Source: Myxococcus virescens (GTDB lineage: Bacteria; Myxococcota; Myxococcia; Myxococcales; Myxococcaceae). Taken from it: a stretch of 64,000 bases of DNA. The stretch is from the NCBI RefSeq assembly GCF_900101905.1, contig NZ_FNAJ01000004.1, forward strand, positions 62,001-126,000. Reading direction: 5' to 3'. Under the pieces are notes generated by a model, which saw only the letters and a program-made list of their open reading frames with translations, did not search any database and was not told the origin of the DNA. The translations under genes and the position numbers were made by a program. Positions 43,865 through 51,222 of this stretch are shown piece after piece (position 1 is the first letter of the stretch; every line of letters begins with the position of its first letter).

Positions 43865-45451
43865 ATGCGTCGCATACCCACATCCCGTCCCGTCTGCATG
43901 ACCCTCACGGGGCTCTCGGCCGTCGTCCTGCTCACTGGAGCGGACACGCGCAAGCCCACCACCCAGTGGATGGCCCGCCCCTCCGAGGCCGCCCGAATCA
44001 CCCGCGTGGAGCAGGGCTTCCCCTCCATCCCCATCCCCGGCGAGAAGCCCCGCCACCTGTCCCTCCAGGAGTGGATGACCCTGTATGAAATCCCCGGCCT
44101 GAGCATCGCCGTGTTCGACCGGGGCTCGCTCGCCTGGGCCAAGGGCTACGGCGTGAAGGAGGCCGGAGGCACCGCGCCCGTCACCCTCGACACCCTCTTC
44201 CAGGCCGCGTCCATCAGCAAGCCGGTGGCCGCCCTCGCGGCGATGCACCATGCCGAGAAGCGCAAGTGGTCGCTCGACGAGGACATCAACGCCAGACTCA
44301 CCTCCTGGAAGCTGCCGGACAACGCGTTCACCCGCGAGCAGAAGGTCACCCTGCGCCGGCTGCTCTCCCACAGCGCCGGGACGACGGTGCACGGCTTCCC
44401 CGGCTACGCGGCCCAGGCGCCCGTTCCCACGCTGCAACAACTCCTGGATGGCGAGCAGCCCGCCAACTCCGCCCCCGTCCGCGTGGACACGGTGCCCGGC
44501 ACCCTGACGCGCTACAGCGGCGGCGGCACCTCCATCGTCCAGCAGATGCTCACGGACCAGCTCCAGAAGCCATTCGCCCAAATCATGAAGGAGGCGGTGC
44601 TGGCGCCGCTCGGCCTGAAGCACAGCACCTACGAGCAGCCGCTGCCCAAGGCCCTGGAGCCCCTTGCCGCCGTCGGCGCGCGCTCGGGCGGAAAGAACCT
44701 GGAAGGACGCTGGCACATCTATCCGGAGCAAGCCGCGGCCGGCCTGTGGACCACGCCGTCGGACCTCGCCCGCATCGCGATGGAGGTCTCCAAGGCCACC
44801 CAGGGCAAGTCCCAGCGCGTGGTGTCCCAGGCCATGGCGAAGCAGATGCTCACGCGCCAGTCCCAGGCCTTCGGCATCGGCTTCCATCTCCCGCCGGGAC
44901 AGGCGTGGTTCGGACACGGCGGCTCGAACGCGGGCTACCGCTCGCTCCTCGTCGCCTTCGCCGAGACGGGCAGCGGCGTGGCCATCATGTCCAACTCGGA
45001 TGACGGCGGGCTCCTCTTCGACCGCATCGTCGCCAGCGTGGCGACCGAGTACGGCTGGAAGGGAATCACCCACAACCTGGAGAACGCCTTCATGACGACG
45101 GACCTCCTCGTCCGGACGAAGGGCGTGGACACCGCCGTCTCCTGGTTCACCGCGCACAAGCGCTCGGCCCCCGCGGAGGAGAAGGTCACCGCGGACATCC
45201 TCAACGTCATCGGCTACGCACGGCTGAACAAGGGCCAGGTCGCCGACGCGGTGAAGCTGTTCGAGGCGAACGCGTCTCTCTTCCCCGAGGACGCCAACAC
45301 CCACGACAGCCTGGGCGAGGGCTACGCGGCGGCCGGCCGGAAGGACGAGGCCATCTCCCGCTACAAGAAGTCGCTGGAGCTGAACCCGAAGAACGACAAC
45401 GCCGTGAAGAAGCTGCGCGAGCTCGGCGCGGCGTCGGCCACGGCGAAGTAG
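43865..45451 (+). CDS. Beta-lactamase-family serine hydrolase with TPR tail
   Basis: A 528-residue protein with an N-terminal signal-like segment and a class C beta-lactamase/esterase domain (about 65-390). Active-site motifs are SISK (Ser116, Lys119), the YSGGG block standing for YxN near 213, and HGGSNAGYRS near 345. The C-terminal 90 residues hold two TPR-like repeats (DAVKLFEANASLFPEDANTH, DEAISRYKKSLELNPKN). The family includes D-aminopeptidases, esterases and penicillin-binding enzymes; the substrate is unknown. TPRs suggest docking to another protein. Confidence 0.85.
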   Translation: MRRIPTSRPVCMTLTGLSAVVLLTGADTRKPTTQWMARPSEAARITRVEQGFPSIPIPGEKPRHLSLQEWMTLYEIPGLSIAVFDRGSLAWAKGYGVKEAGGTAPVTLDTLFQAASISKPVAALAAMHHAEKRKWSLDEDINARLTSWKLPDNAFTREQKVTLRRLLSHSAGTTVHGFPGYAAQAPVPTLQQLLDGEQPANSAPVRVDTVPGTLTRYSGGGTSIVQQMLTDQLQKPFAQIMKEAVLAPLGLKHSTYEQPLPKALEPLAAVGARSGGKNLEGRWHIYPEQAAAGLWTTPSDLARIAMEVSKATQGKSQRVVSQAMAKQMLTRQSQAFGIGFHLPPGQAWFGHGGSNAGYRSLLVAFAETGSGVAIMSNSDDGGLLFDRIVASVATEYGWKGITHNLENAFMTTDLLVRTKGVDTAVSWFTAHKRSAPAEEKVTADILNVIGYARLNKGQVADAVKLFEANASLFPEDANTHDSLGEGYAAAGRKDEAISRYKKSLELNPKNDNAVKKLRELGAASATAK

Positions 45452-45468
45452 CGCGCGGCGCTCAGGGA

Positions 45469-46731
45469 CTACGCCATCTCGTCGCTCAGCCGCGCGGCCT
45501 GGGTCAGCAGGTAGTCGCGCTCGGGCAGGCTCGTGGTGCGCTCGGCCGCCTTCCGGTAGTGGACCACCGCCGCGACCGTCTTCCCCGCGCGCTCCAGCAG
45601 GTGCGCGCGCACCGCGTCGAGCCGGTGGTTCCCCTCCAGCCGGCCCTCCCTGGCCAGCCCCTCCAGCAGCGACAGCCCGGCCCGCGGCCCGTGCACCATC
45701 GCCGTCGCGATGGCGTGGTTGAGCGCCACCATCGGGTTGTCCATCAGCCCCATCAGCACTTCGTAGAGCGCCAGCACCTGCGGCCAGTCCGTGTCCTCCG
45801 CGCGCGACGCCTCGTCATGCACCGCCGCGATGGCCGCCTGCACCTGGTACATCCCCACCGAGCCCCTCGACAGCGTCGCGGAGATGAGCGCGATGCCCTC
45901 CGCAATCATCCCCGCGTCCCACAGGCTCCGGTCCTGCGCGTCGAGCGGAATCAGCTCACCCGCGGGCCCCGTCCTCGCTGCCCTCCGCGCGTCCGTGAGC
46001 AGCATCAGCGCCAACAGCCCCGCCACCTCGCCGTCCTCCGGCAGCAGCGTGTGCAACATCCGCGTCAGCCGAATCGCCTCGCCCGACAGGTCCGTGCGAT
46101 GCAACTCCGGCCCCGAGGTGGCCGTGTAGCCCTCGTTGAAGATGAGGTAGAGCACGTGCAGCACCGCGCCCAGCCGCTGCGCGCTCTCCTCCGGCGTGGG
46201 CTTCTGGAACGGCACCCCGGAGCTCTTGATGCTCTGCTTGGCCCGGCTGATGCGCTGGGCCATGGTCGCCTCGGGCACGAGGAAGGCCTTGGCGATTTCC
46301 GCCGTCGTCAACCCGCCCACCGCGCGCAAGGTCAGCGCGATGGCCGACGCCGTGGACAGCGCCGGGTGACAGCACATGAACAGCAGCACGAGCGCGTCAT
46401 CCCGGCCCGCCAGCTCGTCGCCATCCAGGGACATCACGAGCTGGAGCTCCGGCGGCACCAAACTGACCACCAGCTCCTCACGGTGGCGGCGCGCGGTCTC
46501 CGCGCGCACGTGGTCCGTGATTCGCCGCGAAGCGACCTGAATCAGCCAGGCGCGCGGGTCGTCCGGCACGCCCTCGCGAGGCCACTGCAAGGCCGCCGCG
46601 AGCAGCGCTTCCTGCACCGCGTCCTCCGAGGCTCCGAAGTCCCGAAACCGCCGGATGACCGCGCCGAGCACCCGCGGCGCGTGCTCGCGCAACAGGTGCT
46701 CCATGCGAATGTCCCTCGGCTCCGTCATCAC
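45469..46731 (-). CDS. ECF42-type RNA polymerase sigma factor with C-terminal extension
   Basis: A 420-residue sigma factor. Region 2 (about 10-80: FGASEDAVQEALLAA, RAWLIQVASRRITDHVR) and region 4 (about 125-180: LTTAEIAKAFLVPEATMAQRISRAKQ) are followed by a helical extension of about 230 residues typical of ECF42. That group is genetically tied to YCII/DGPF-domain proteins, and here the next gene upstream is one, overlapping by 4 bases. There is no anti-sigma factor beside it, which also fits ECF42; the C-terminal extension is thought to regulate activity. Confidence 0.9.
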   Translation of the reverse strand: MMTEPRDIRMEHLLREHAPRVLGAVIRRFRDFGASEDAVQEALLAAALQWPREGVPDDPRAWLIQVASRRITDHVRAETARRHREELVVSLVPPELQLVMSLDGDELAGRDDALVLLFMCCHPALSTASAIALTLRAVGGLTTAEIAKAFLVPEATMAQRISRAKQSIKSSGVPFQKPTPEESAQRLGAVLHVLYLIFNEGYTATSGPELHRTDLSGEAIRLTRMLHTLLPEDGEVAGLLALMLLTDARRAARTGPAGELIPLDAQDRSLWDAGMIAEGIALISATLSRGSVGMYQVQAAIAAVHDEASRAEDTDWPQVLALYEVLMGLMDNPMVALNHAIATAMVHGPRAGLSLLEGLAREGRLEGNHRLDAVRAHLLERAGKTVAAVVHYRKAAERTTSLPERDYLLTQAARLSDEMA

Positions 46732-47129
46732 ATCAGGTCGGGCGGAGGACCGCTCATCACCTGGCGGACCTCGATGGGCATGTTCATCGGCTTGCCGCCG
46801 AGCCCAGGCGCCGCCGATGCCTCCGCGGCGATGGCGTAGGCCCGCTCCGGGCTGTCCACCTCGATAATCCAGTAGCCCGCGAGGAACTCCTTCGACTCCG
46901 GGAACACGCCATCGGTGATGGGCTTGCCGTCCGCGCCCGCGCGCACGCGCCTGGCCTGGTCCGGCCCCGCCAGCCCCTCGGCCGCCACCAGCTCCCCCGT
47001 CTCCCCGAGCTTCGTCGCGAAGCCCGCCATGAACGCGATGTGCGCCTGGAGGTCCTTCTTCGGCCAGCTCATCACCTGGTACGGACCGCCGCTCGGGGTG
47101 TTCATCATCAGCATGTACTTCATCTTCAT
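46728..47129 (-). CDS. YCII/DGPF-domain partner of the ECF42 sigma factor
   Basis: A 133-residue protein with the YCII fold. The hallmark DGPF.E.KE.L.GY reads DGVFPESKEFLAGYWIIEV, with Val in place of Pro. The N-terminus (MKYMLMMN) and a central AAEGL block are also typical. Two in-frame ATGs exist (47129 and 47123). The gene ends in ATGA shared with the sigma-factor start, so the two are translated together. The role of DGPF proteins is not settled; a link to stress or antibiotic responses is reported for the group. Confidence 0.88.
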   Translation of the reverse strand: MKMKYMLMMNTPSGGPYQVMSWPKKDLQAHIAFMAGFATKLGETGELVAAEGLAGPDQARRVRAGADGKPITDGVFPESKEFLAGYWIIEVDSPERAYAIAAEASAAPGLGGKPMNMPIEVRQVMSGPPPDLM

Positions 47130-47339
47130 GGTGGCTCTCTCTTCTCTGGGCCTCCGCGCCCCGGCATTGGGTGCGCGTTCATTGGGATGTCGGAGCCACG
47201 CGCGAGGTCTCGACATCGCCCCGTGAAGATTATCGGCGGGCCTCGCAAGTCAGCGGAACAACTGTGTTCTTCCGCTCCGGGGGCCGCCTGCGACGCGCCG
47301 CATTATCGGCGGAATTTCAGAGGACCTTGCCCGGACGCA

Positions 47340-47697
47340 ACCCCCTTGGCTTGGGGTACACGCCTGCCCAGACCGCGCTCCCTTCAGGTGCGTACCAGGG
47401 GCCTGGACCTCTTGGCACCTCTTGAGCTTCAACACCCTGCGGCCTGGGGTGGCCCTCGTGCCGGGGCCGACCTCGCACATCCCGTGGGCATGCCCAGGTG
47501 CTCCTGAATTGTCCGCCCCCGGGGCCCCTTCACGTACGCCAAGACCCTTGAGCCTGCCTCCACGCCTCACGCAGGCGAACACCTCGACGTCGAACGTCCT
47601 CCGGAGCAACTCTGCGAAAATCCACTCGCGGTGTCCTCTCCTTCCTGGCCGCTGCCTCAAACCCCGCGCTCGCCTCCTCCGCACGTGCTTGAGAAGT
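47340..47697 (-). mobile_element. IS91-type transposase remnant, copy 2
   Basis: Minus-strand codons read FAELLRRTFDVEVFACVRRGG. After a one-base frameshift, the reading YVKGPRGR, IQEHLGMPTGCARSAPARGPPQ and AAGC ends at a TGA (47429-47431). This is the C-terminal zinc-finger and tail of an IS91-family transposase. The 3' non-coding end follows to about 47340 and matches copies 1 and 3. The copy replaces the 3' half of a phage tail gene at about 47697. Confidence 0.85.
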
Positions 47698-48118
47698 AGT
47701 CGCGGATGAGGCTGAAGCAGTCCAGGACGCCGTGGCTGAAGGGACGGCCCACCAGCAGCGGCTGGTATCCGGTGGGGTGCCACAGCCGCCAGTATCCCAA
47801 AGGGACGTTGACGATGAGCCAGGGCAGCCCCCAGCGCTCCACGCTGACGCGGTCCGTCTCGCTCGGCTCCGGGGCGGCGTTGGGGTGGGAGTGCACCACC
47901 GCCAGCACCTCCCCTTCCGCCTCCGCTCCCGCGTAGCCCTCCGGGTGGATGATGAAGTGGGCCTGCCCTTCGGCCTGTTTACGGCAGGGCACGTACCGCT
48001 GCTCGCCGGCTGCGGCCACCACGAGGCCGCAGGACTCGCGAGGGTACTCGCGCCTAGCGTCAGCAAGAGCGACATCGACGAGATGATTCAAGGGCCCCAG
48101 CGAGGACGACACGCTCAT
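47657..48118 (-). pseudogene. Truncated lambda gpK-like phage tail assembly protein
   Basis: The intact part is a JAMM/Mov34-type metalloprotease domain: REYPRESCG near 23-31, HSHPNAAPEPSETDR near 75-90, then the first residues of an NlpC/P60 domain (HGVLDCFSLIRDYF, with the catalytic Cys). This two-domain order is that of lambda tail protein K. The NlpC/P60 domain is broken after RDYF at about 47697 by the IS91-type remnant; the last 15 codons of the open frame are IS sequence. It is a prophage leftover, not a working gene. Confidence 0.78.
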
Positions 48119-48166
48119 CCCGCCGATGGTCGCGATGGGAGGGGACTAAAGGGTGTTGTCGCCCCC

Positions 48167-48655
48167 TCATGGAGGAGCGAGTCGTCGCAGCAGGAGCGCT
48201 GTCATGGCCAGCCAGATGAAAGCCTCGCTGGAGGCGGGCTTCTGCTCGTAGTCTTTGCTGAGGCGGCGAAAGAGATTGAGCCAGCCAAAGGTACGTTCCA
48301 CGACCCAGCGGCGCTCCACCACCATGAAGCCACGAGGAAGCGGTGGCCGCTCAATCTCAGGGGGTAGACCGTCCCAACGCTGCCGCCCCTCGTTGGGACG
48401 ACGGACGATGTCCACTTCCCATCCGCACTTATCCTCCAGCCAGCACTTGCACCGGCCCGTGTAGCCCGAGTCCACCCAAAGCTTCCGCGTCCGTGGGAAG
48501 TCTTCCTTGGACTTGCGGCCCAGCAGCAACTGCGCGCCGTCCCTATCCTGGACGTTCGCTGGATGGACGCGCAGCGCGTGAACGAGGCCTTCGGTATCCA
48601 CCAACAAGTGGCGCTTGCGGCCCTTTATCTTCTTGCCACCGTCATGACTGGCGGC
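48167..48655 (-). CDS. IS5-family transposase, C-terminal part (orfB)
   Basis: The frame downstream of the slip reads HDGGKKIKGRKRHLLVDTEG, the second catalytic Asp in VDSGYTG and the third-motif region VVERTFGWLNLFRRL with the final catalytic Glu. Reaching it from orfA needs a +1 (or -2) shift in the G-run. With the shift, the product is a complete DDE transposase of about 275 residues. The first ATG-like start within orfB is far inside, so separate translation is unlikely. Confidence 0.85.
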   Translation of the reverse strand, partial: AASHDGGKKIKGRKRHLLVDTEGLVHALRVHPANVQDRDGAQLLLGRKSKEDFPRTRKLWVDSGYTGRCKCWLEDKCGWEVDIVRRPNEGRQRWDGLPPEIERPPLPRGFMVVERRWVVERTFGWLNLFRRLSKDYEQKPASSEAFIWLAMTALLLRRLAPP

Positions 48656-49004
48656 CCCCCTTTTCCGTCGTCTTCACGGCCTGACTGTCCAGCACGCCTG
48701 CACTGGGATGGGCATTGCGTCCTAACCGGTAGCGTGTCTCCGCGCGCAGGGCTGCGTGGATGCGCTCGAGTAGCCCGGCGTCACGCCAACGTCGAAAGCA
48801 GCTGTACACCGTGTCCCGCGGTGGAAAGTCGTGCGGCAACATCCTCCAGGAGATAGCTCCCCTCGTGACGTACAGGAGGGCATCGAGAATGCGCCGACGT
48901 GGATGGAGGGGTGGCCGACCGCTCCGTCGGTAGAAGTCCTCCAGCAACGGCTCAACCAACCGCCACTGCTCGCCCGTAAGGCCTGATGGATAGCTCTTCT
49001 CCAT
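48642..49004 (-). CDS. IS5-family transposase, N-terminal part (orfA)
   Basis: A 120-residue protein with the DUF4096-type N-terminus (LTGEQWRLVEPLL, RRILDALLYVTRGAISWRMLP) and the first catalytic acidic residue in VLDSQAVKTTEKGG. The frame stops at 48642. It joins orfB through a frameshift in AAAAGGGGGG at about 48656-48664, exactly where IS427-group elements shift frame, so the break may be programmed. Confidence 0.88.
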   Translation of the reverse strand: MEKSYPSGLTGEQWRLVEPLLEDFYRRSGRPPLHPRRRILDALLYVTRGAISWRMLPHDFPPRDTVYSCFRRWRDAGLLERIHAALRAETRYRLGRNAHPSAGVLDSQAVKTTEKGGRQS

Positions 49005-49214
49005 GTCCTCACGGTGATCACCGCGCCGAGGCTCGACAACACCCTCTTAATCCAACTCGAGGACACCGCACCCCGGCGTTCCTACGGCAGGCAAGGCGCC
49101 CAACCATGACTGGGGTGAATCCAACCCACGCCTTGCAGGTGGTCGTGCAAAACACCTAGAAGTGCAGCCCTACTCCAGCATCGTCCGGTTGGACGTGCAC
49201 ATGAGGGGGAAACA

Positions 49215-49781
49215 ATGGCAATGGTGAAGTGCAAGCAGTGCGGGAATGACGTTGCAAGCAACGCTGCCGCTTGCCCGAAGTGCGGTGCGCCGCCACCGCG
49301 CGGCATGTCGGCGCTCAAGGTGACGTTCCTCGTCCTGGGCGGCGTCTTCTCCCTTTGCTTCTTCGGCACGTGCATGGCGGGCGCGATCGGAGCTGCGAAC
49401 AAGGGGACGAACCGGAGTGGAGCGAGCTCCGAAGGAACTAGCGCGGCGACGAACCGCCCCCCACCGAAGGACGTAGAACTCCGGTCCCTTCTCTCTGAGT
49501 ACTCTGACAACGAAGTTCGCGCGGATTCGAACTTCAAGGACCACGTCATCCAAACGGCTGGCATCGTGGACGACGTGAAGAAGGACATCATGAACTCCGT
49601 CTACATCACCGTCGGAACCGGCCGGCAGTTCGAGATTCCCCAGGTCCAGTGCTACGTCGCCGACGACCACGTAAACAAGGCAGCGAATCTCTCCAAAGGC
49701 TCGCGCGTCAAAGTCCGCGGCCGGGTGCAAGGACTCATGATGAACGTCCTCGTGCGCGACTGCGAAATCGTCGACCTCTAA
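49215..49781 (+). CDS. Zinc-ribbon membrane protein with OB-fold-like domain
   Basis: A 188-residue protein with an N-terminal zinc ribbon (Cys6, Cys9, Cys20, Cys23) and a membrane segment near 34-56. The C-terminal half (about 85-188) resembles tRNA_anti-like OB-fold proteins (VIQTAGIVDDVKKDI, SRVKVRGRVQGLMMNVLVRDCEIVDL). The ribosome site GAGGGGG is well placed. It sits between two IS5-type elements, in DNA whose third-position GC looks lower than that of its neighbours. The function is unknown. Confidence 0.75.
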   Translation: MAMVKCKQCGNDVASNAAACPKCGAPPPRGMSALKVTFLVLGGVFSLCFFGTCMAGAIGAANKGTNRSGASSEGTSAATNRPPPKDVELRSLLSEYSDNEVRADSNFKDHVIQTAGIVDDVKKDIMNSVYITVGTGRQFEIPQVQCYVADDHVNKAANLSKGSRVKVRGRVQGLMMNVLVRDCEIVDL

Positions 49782-49831
49782 CCTCGTCGTGACTGCCCGT
49801 CCGCACGGGCGTCAGCGCAGTAAAGGTGATC

Positions 49832-50236
49832 TCAGAATTGCCTCAAGAGGATGAGGATTCAGCCGAGGTGGAGAAAGCCGAGGAAGTTCTCCACCTTCAC
49901 TTCATAGCGGGTGACGAGACGCCGGAAGTTCTGGAGCCAGGCGAAAAGCCGCTCCATCTTCCAACGTCGGCGGTATCGACGCAGCTCGCGCCCATCCTGC
50001 GTCTTCGTCTTGCGTCCTCGACGGTGCGGGGCAATCAGCTTCACTCCTCGCTGATGCCACAATCGCTCGTCGAGCTTGTCAGCGTCATAGGCTTTGTCGC
50101 CGATGAGGCTCTCGTCGAGTGGACATCGAGGAGCTTGGTTTCGTGGGGAGAAGCGCTTGCCGCGCCAATGGCGAGAGGGCTTCCTTGCGGGGAGTAGCGG
50201 CTCAATTAGGCTCCACTGTTCATCAGTCAGGTCCAC
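49832..50236 (-). pseudogene. Internally deleted IS5-family transposase
   Basis: The frame opens with the transposase N-terminus ([17 protein letters not shown]) but jumps within about 20 residues to the second catalytic region ([21 protein letters not shown]). It then reads the C-terminal block ([22 protein letters not shown]). The region with the first catalytic Asp and DUF4096 core is deleted. Near the end a TGA at 49859 replaces an expected Cys codon; the ancestral stop lies at 49832-49834. The copy cannot transpose. I found no clear terminal repeats around it. Confidence 0.82.
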
Positions 50237-50485
50237 CGGTCGGCTTCGAACATGGCCAGCCCCTCCATGCCGATCAGCGGCCCGGCCACCGCTCTCATGC
50301 CTGCTCGCTCAATTTCGAGAACGGCTCTACTGTGATTGAGGCGGGCTTCGGGACCGCCGCCTCACCGTGGCAGTCCGGACGGGTCGCCCCCCTTTCCGAG
50401 GCTGGGGGGCGACCAAAGCGTGAGGGCTCCCCGCGATGCTGACAGTCCATGCTCCTTTCGTCGCGCGCGTCGATGCCGGACCGAA

Positions 50486-50887
50486 TCACCACATCGGCTC
50501 GCTGCGCGCTACGATTTCGGCGACGAGCGCGTCCTCGGTCGTCGCCTCTGATTGAAGCGCAGCCGCCGGCGTAAACCACAGGCAGCCTCGCGCATTCATG
50601 AGCTCGGTCACCGCACGCGGCACGGCCCGAAGGTACGAAGGGATGCGTGGGTCGTGTAGATACTCGGAGGGAACGAGCTCTACCGGGTCTTCGGCGACGG
50701 TTGCCCAGTTCCCGACTTCATCTTTGAACGCGAACCTGAAAGTACAGATGAGCCCACCTTCCCGCCCGACCTCCAGCTCGGACACGTAAACCGTCACCTT
50801 CGTGTTCTCGACGAGCGGGACTGGGAGGTCCTTGAACAACGTGCGGCATCTGCCCAAGAGTGCGTGCACCCACCCCCAGTAGACCAA
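50486..50887 (-). CDS. Hypothetical protein
   Basis: A 133-residue frame (TTG start, or a GTG 6 codons later) with natural-looking composition (VTVYVSELEVGREGGLICTF, ELVPSEYLHDPRIPSYLRAV). There is no signal peptide or membrane segment. I do not recognise it. It may itself be a fragment, since it lies in mobile-element debris. The 250 bases between it and the IS5-type fragment (50237-50485) hold nothing I can name. Confidence 0.5.
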   Translation of the reverse strand: MVYWGWVHALLGRCRTLFKDLPVPLVENTKVTVYVSELEVGREGGLICTFRFAFKDEVGNWATVAEDPVELVPSEYLHDPRIPSYLRAVPRAVTELMNARGCLWFTPAAALQSEATTEDALVAEIVARSEPMW

Positions 50888-51222
50888 CGGTCCCAGGTGT
50901 TACAACCTTCTCGGCGAGGGCGCGCCATCGGCTTCTCTTGAGCGTCGTCGTCCAGGTCTCTACCGCCCGTGGGCCCTGCAGCCGGGGGCCCCGACATGGG
51001 CCTGCAGCCCCGTCCAGCGCATCAGCCGCACAGGCGAGAAGACACGTCGAACGACGGGGGAACGGCGGTGCTTCTCACAGGAATGCTCAGCGGCCTGAAG
51101 AAAGTGGCCCTCCGGATTGATCAATCCCGACACCCGTGGCGTCCAAGCGGGCGCACCATGACGCCGCCCTCGCACAGGCATGACGCCTCCGCGAGAGGCG
51201 TCCCACCTCAGGCCCACGCCCC
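50888..51222. other. Intergenic stretch with a 5'-leader hairpin
   Basis: No gene is visible. GACGCCTC (51182-51189) pairs perfectly with GAGGCGTC (51195-51202) around CGCGA, ending 20 bases before the protease ATG at 51223. It would form in the mRNA leader and could hold back or stabilise the message. Confidence 0.4.

Larger units (their letters stand above)
48150..49045 (-). mobile_element. IS5-family (IS427-type) insertion sequence, nearly complete
   Basis: About 896 bp bounded by terminal inverted repeats of 12 bases, AGGGTGTTGTCG at 48150-48161 and its complement CGACAACACCCT at 49034-49045. It carries two overlapping transposase frames. Flanks (CTAA on the left, CTTAA on the right) hint at a short TA-rich target duplication but do not match exactly. 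It inserted 31 bases upstream of the phage tail fragment. Confidence 0.88.

Noticed and set aside
50295..50579. A small minus-strand frame between the IS5-type fragment and the hypothetical gene
   Set aside because: It has no ribosome site or recognisable motif, and the region looks like non-coding debris.
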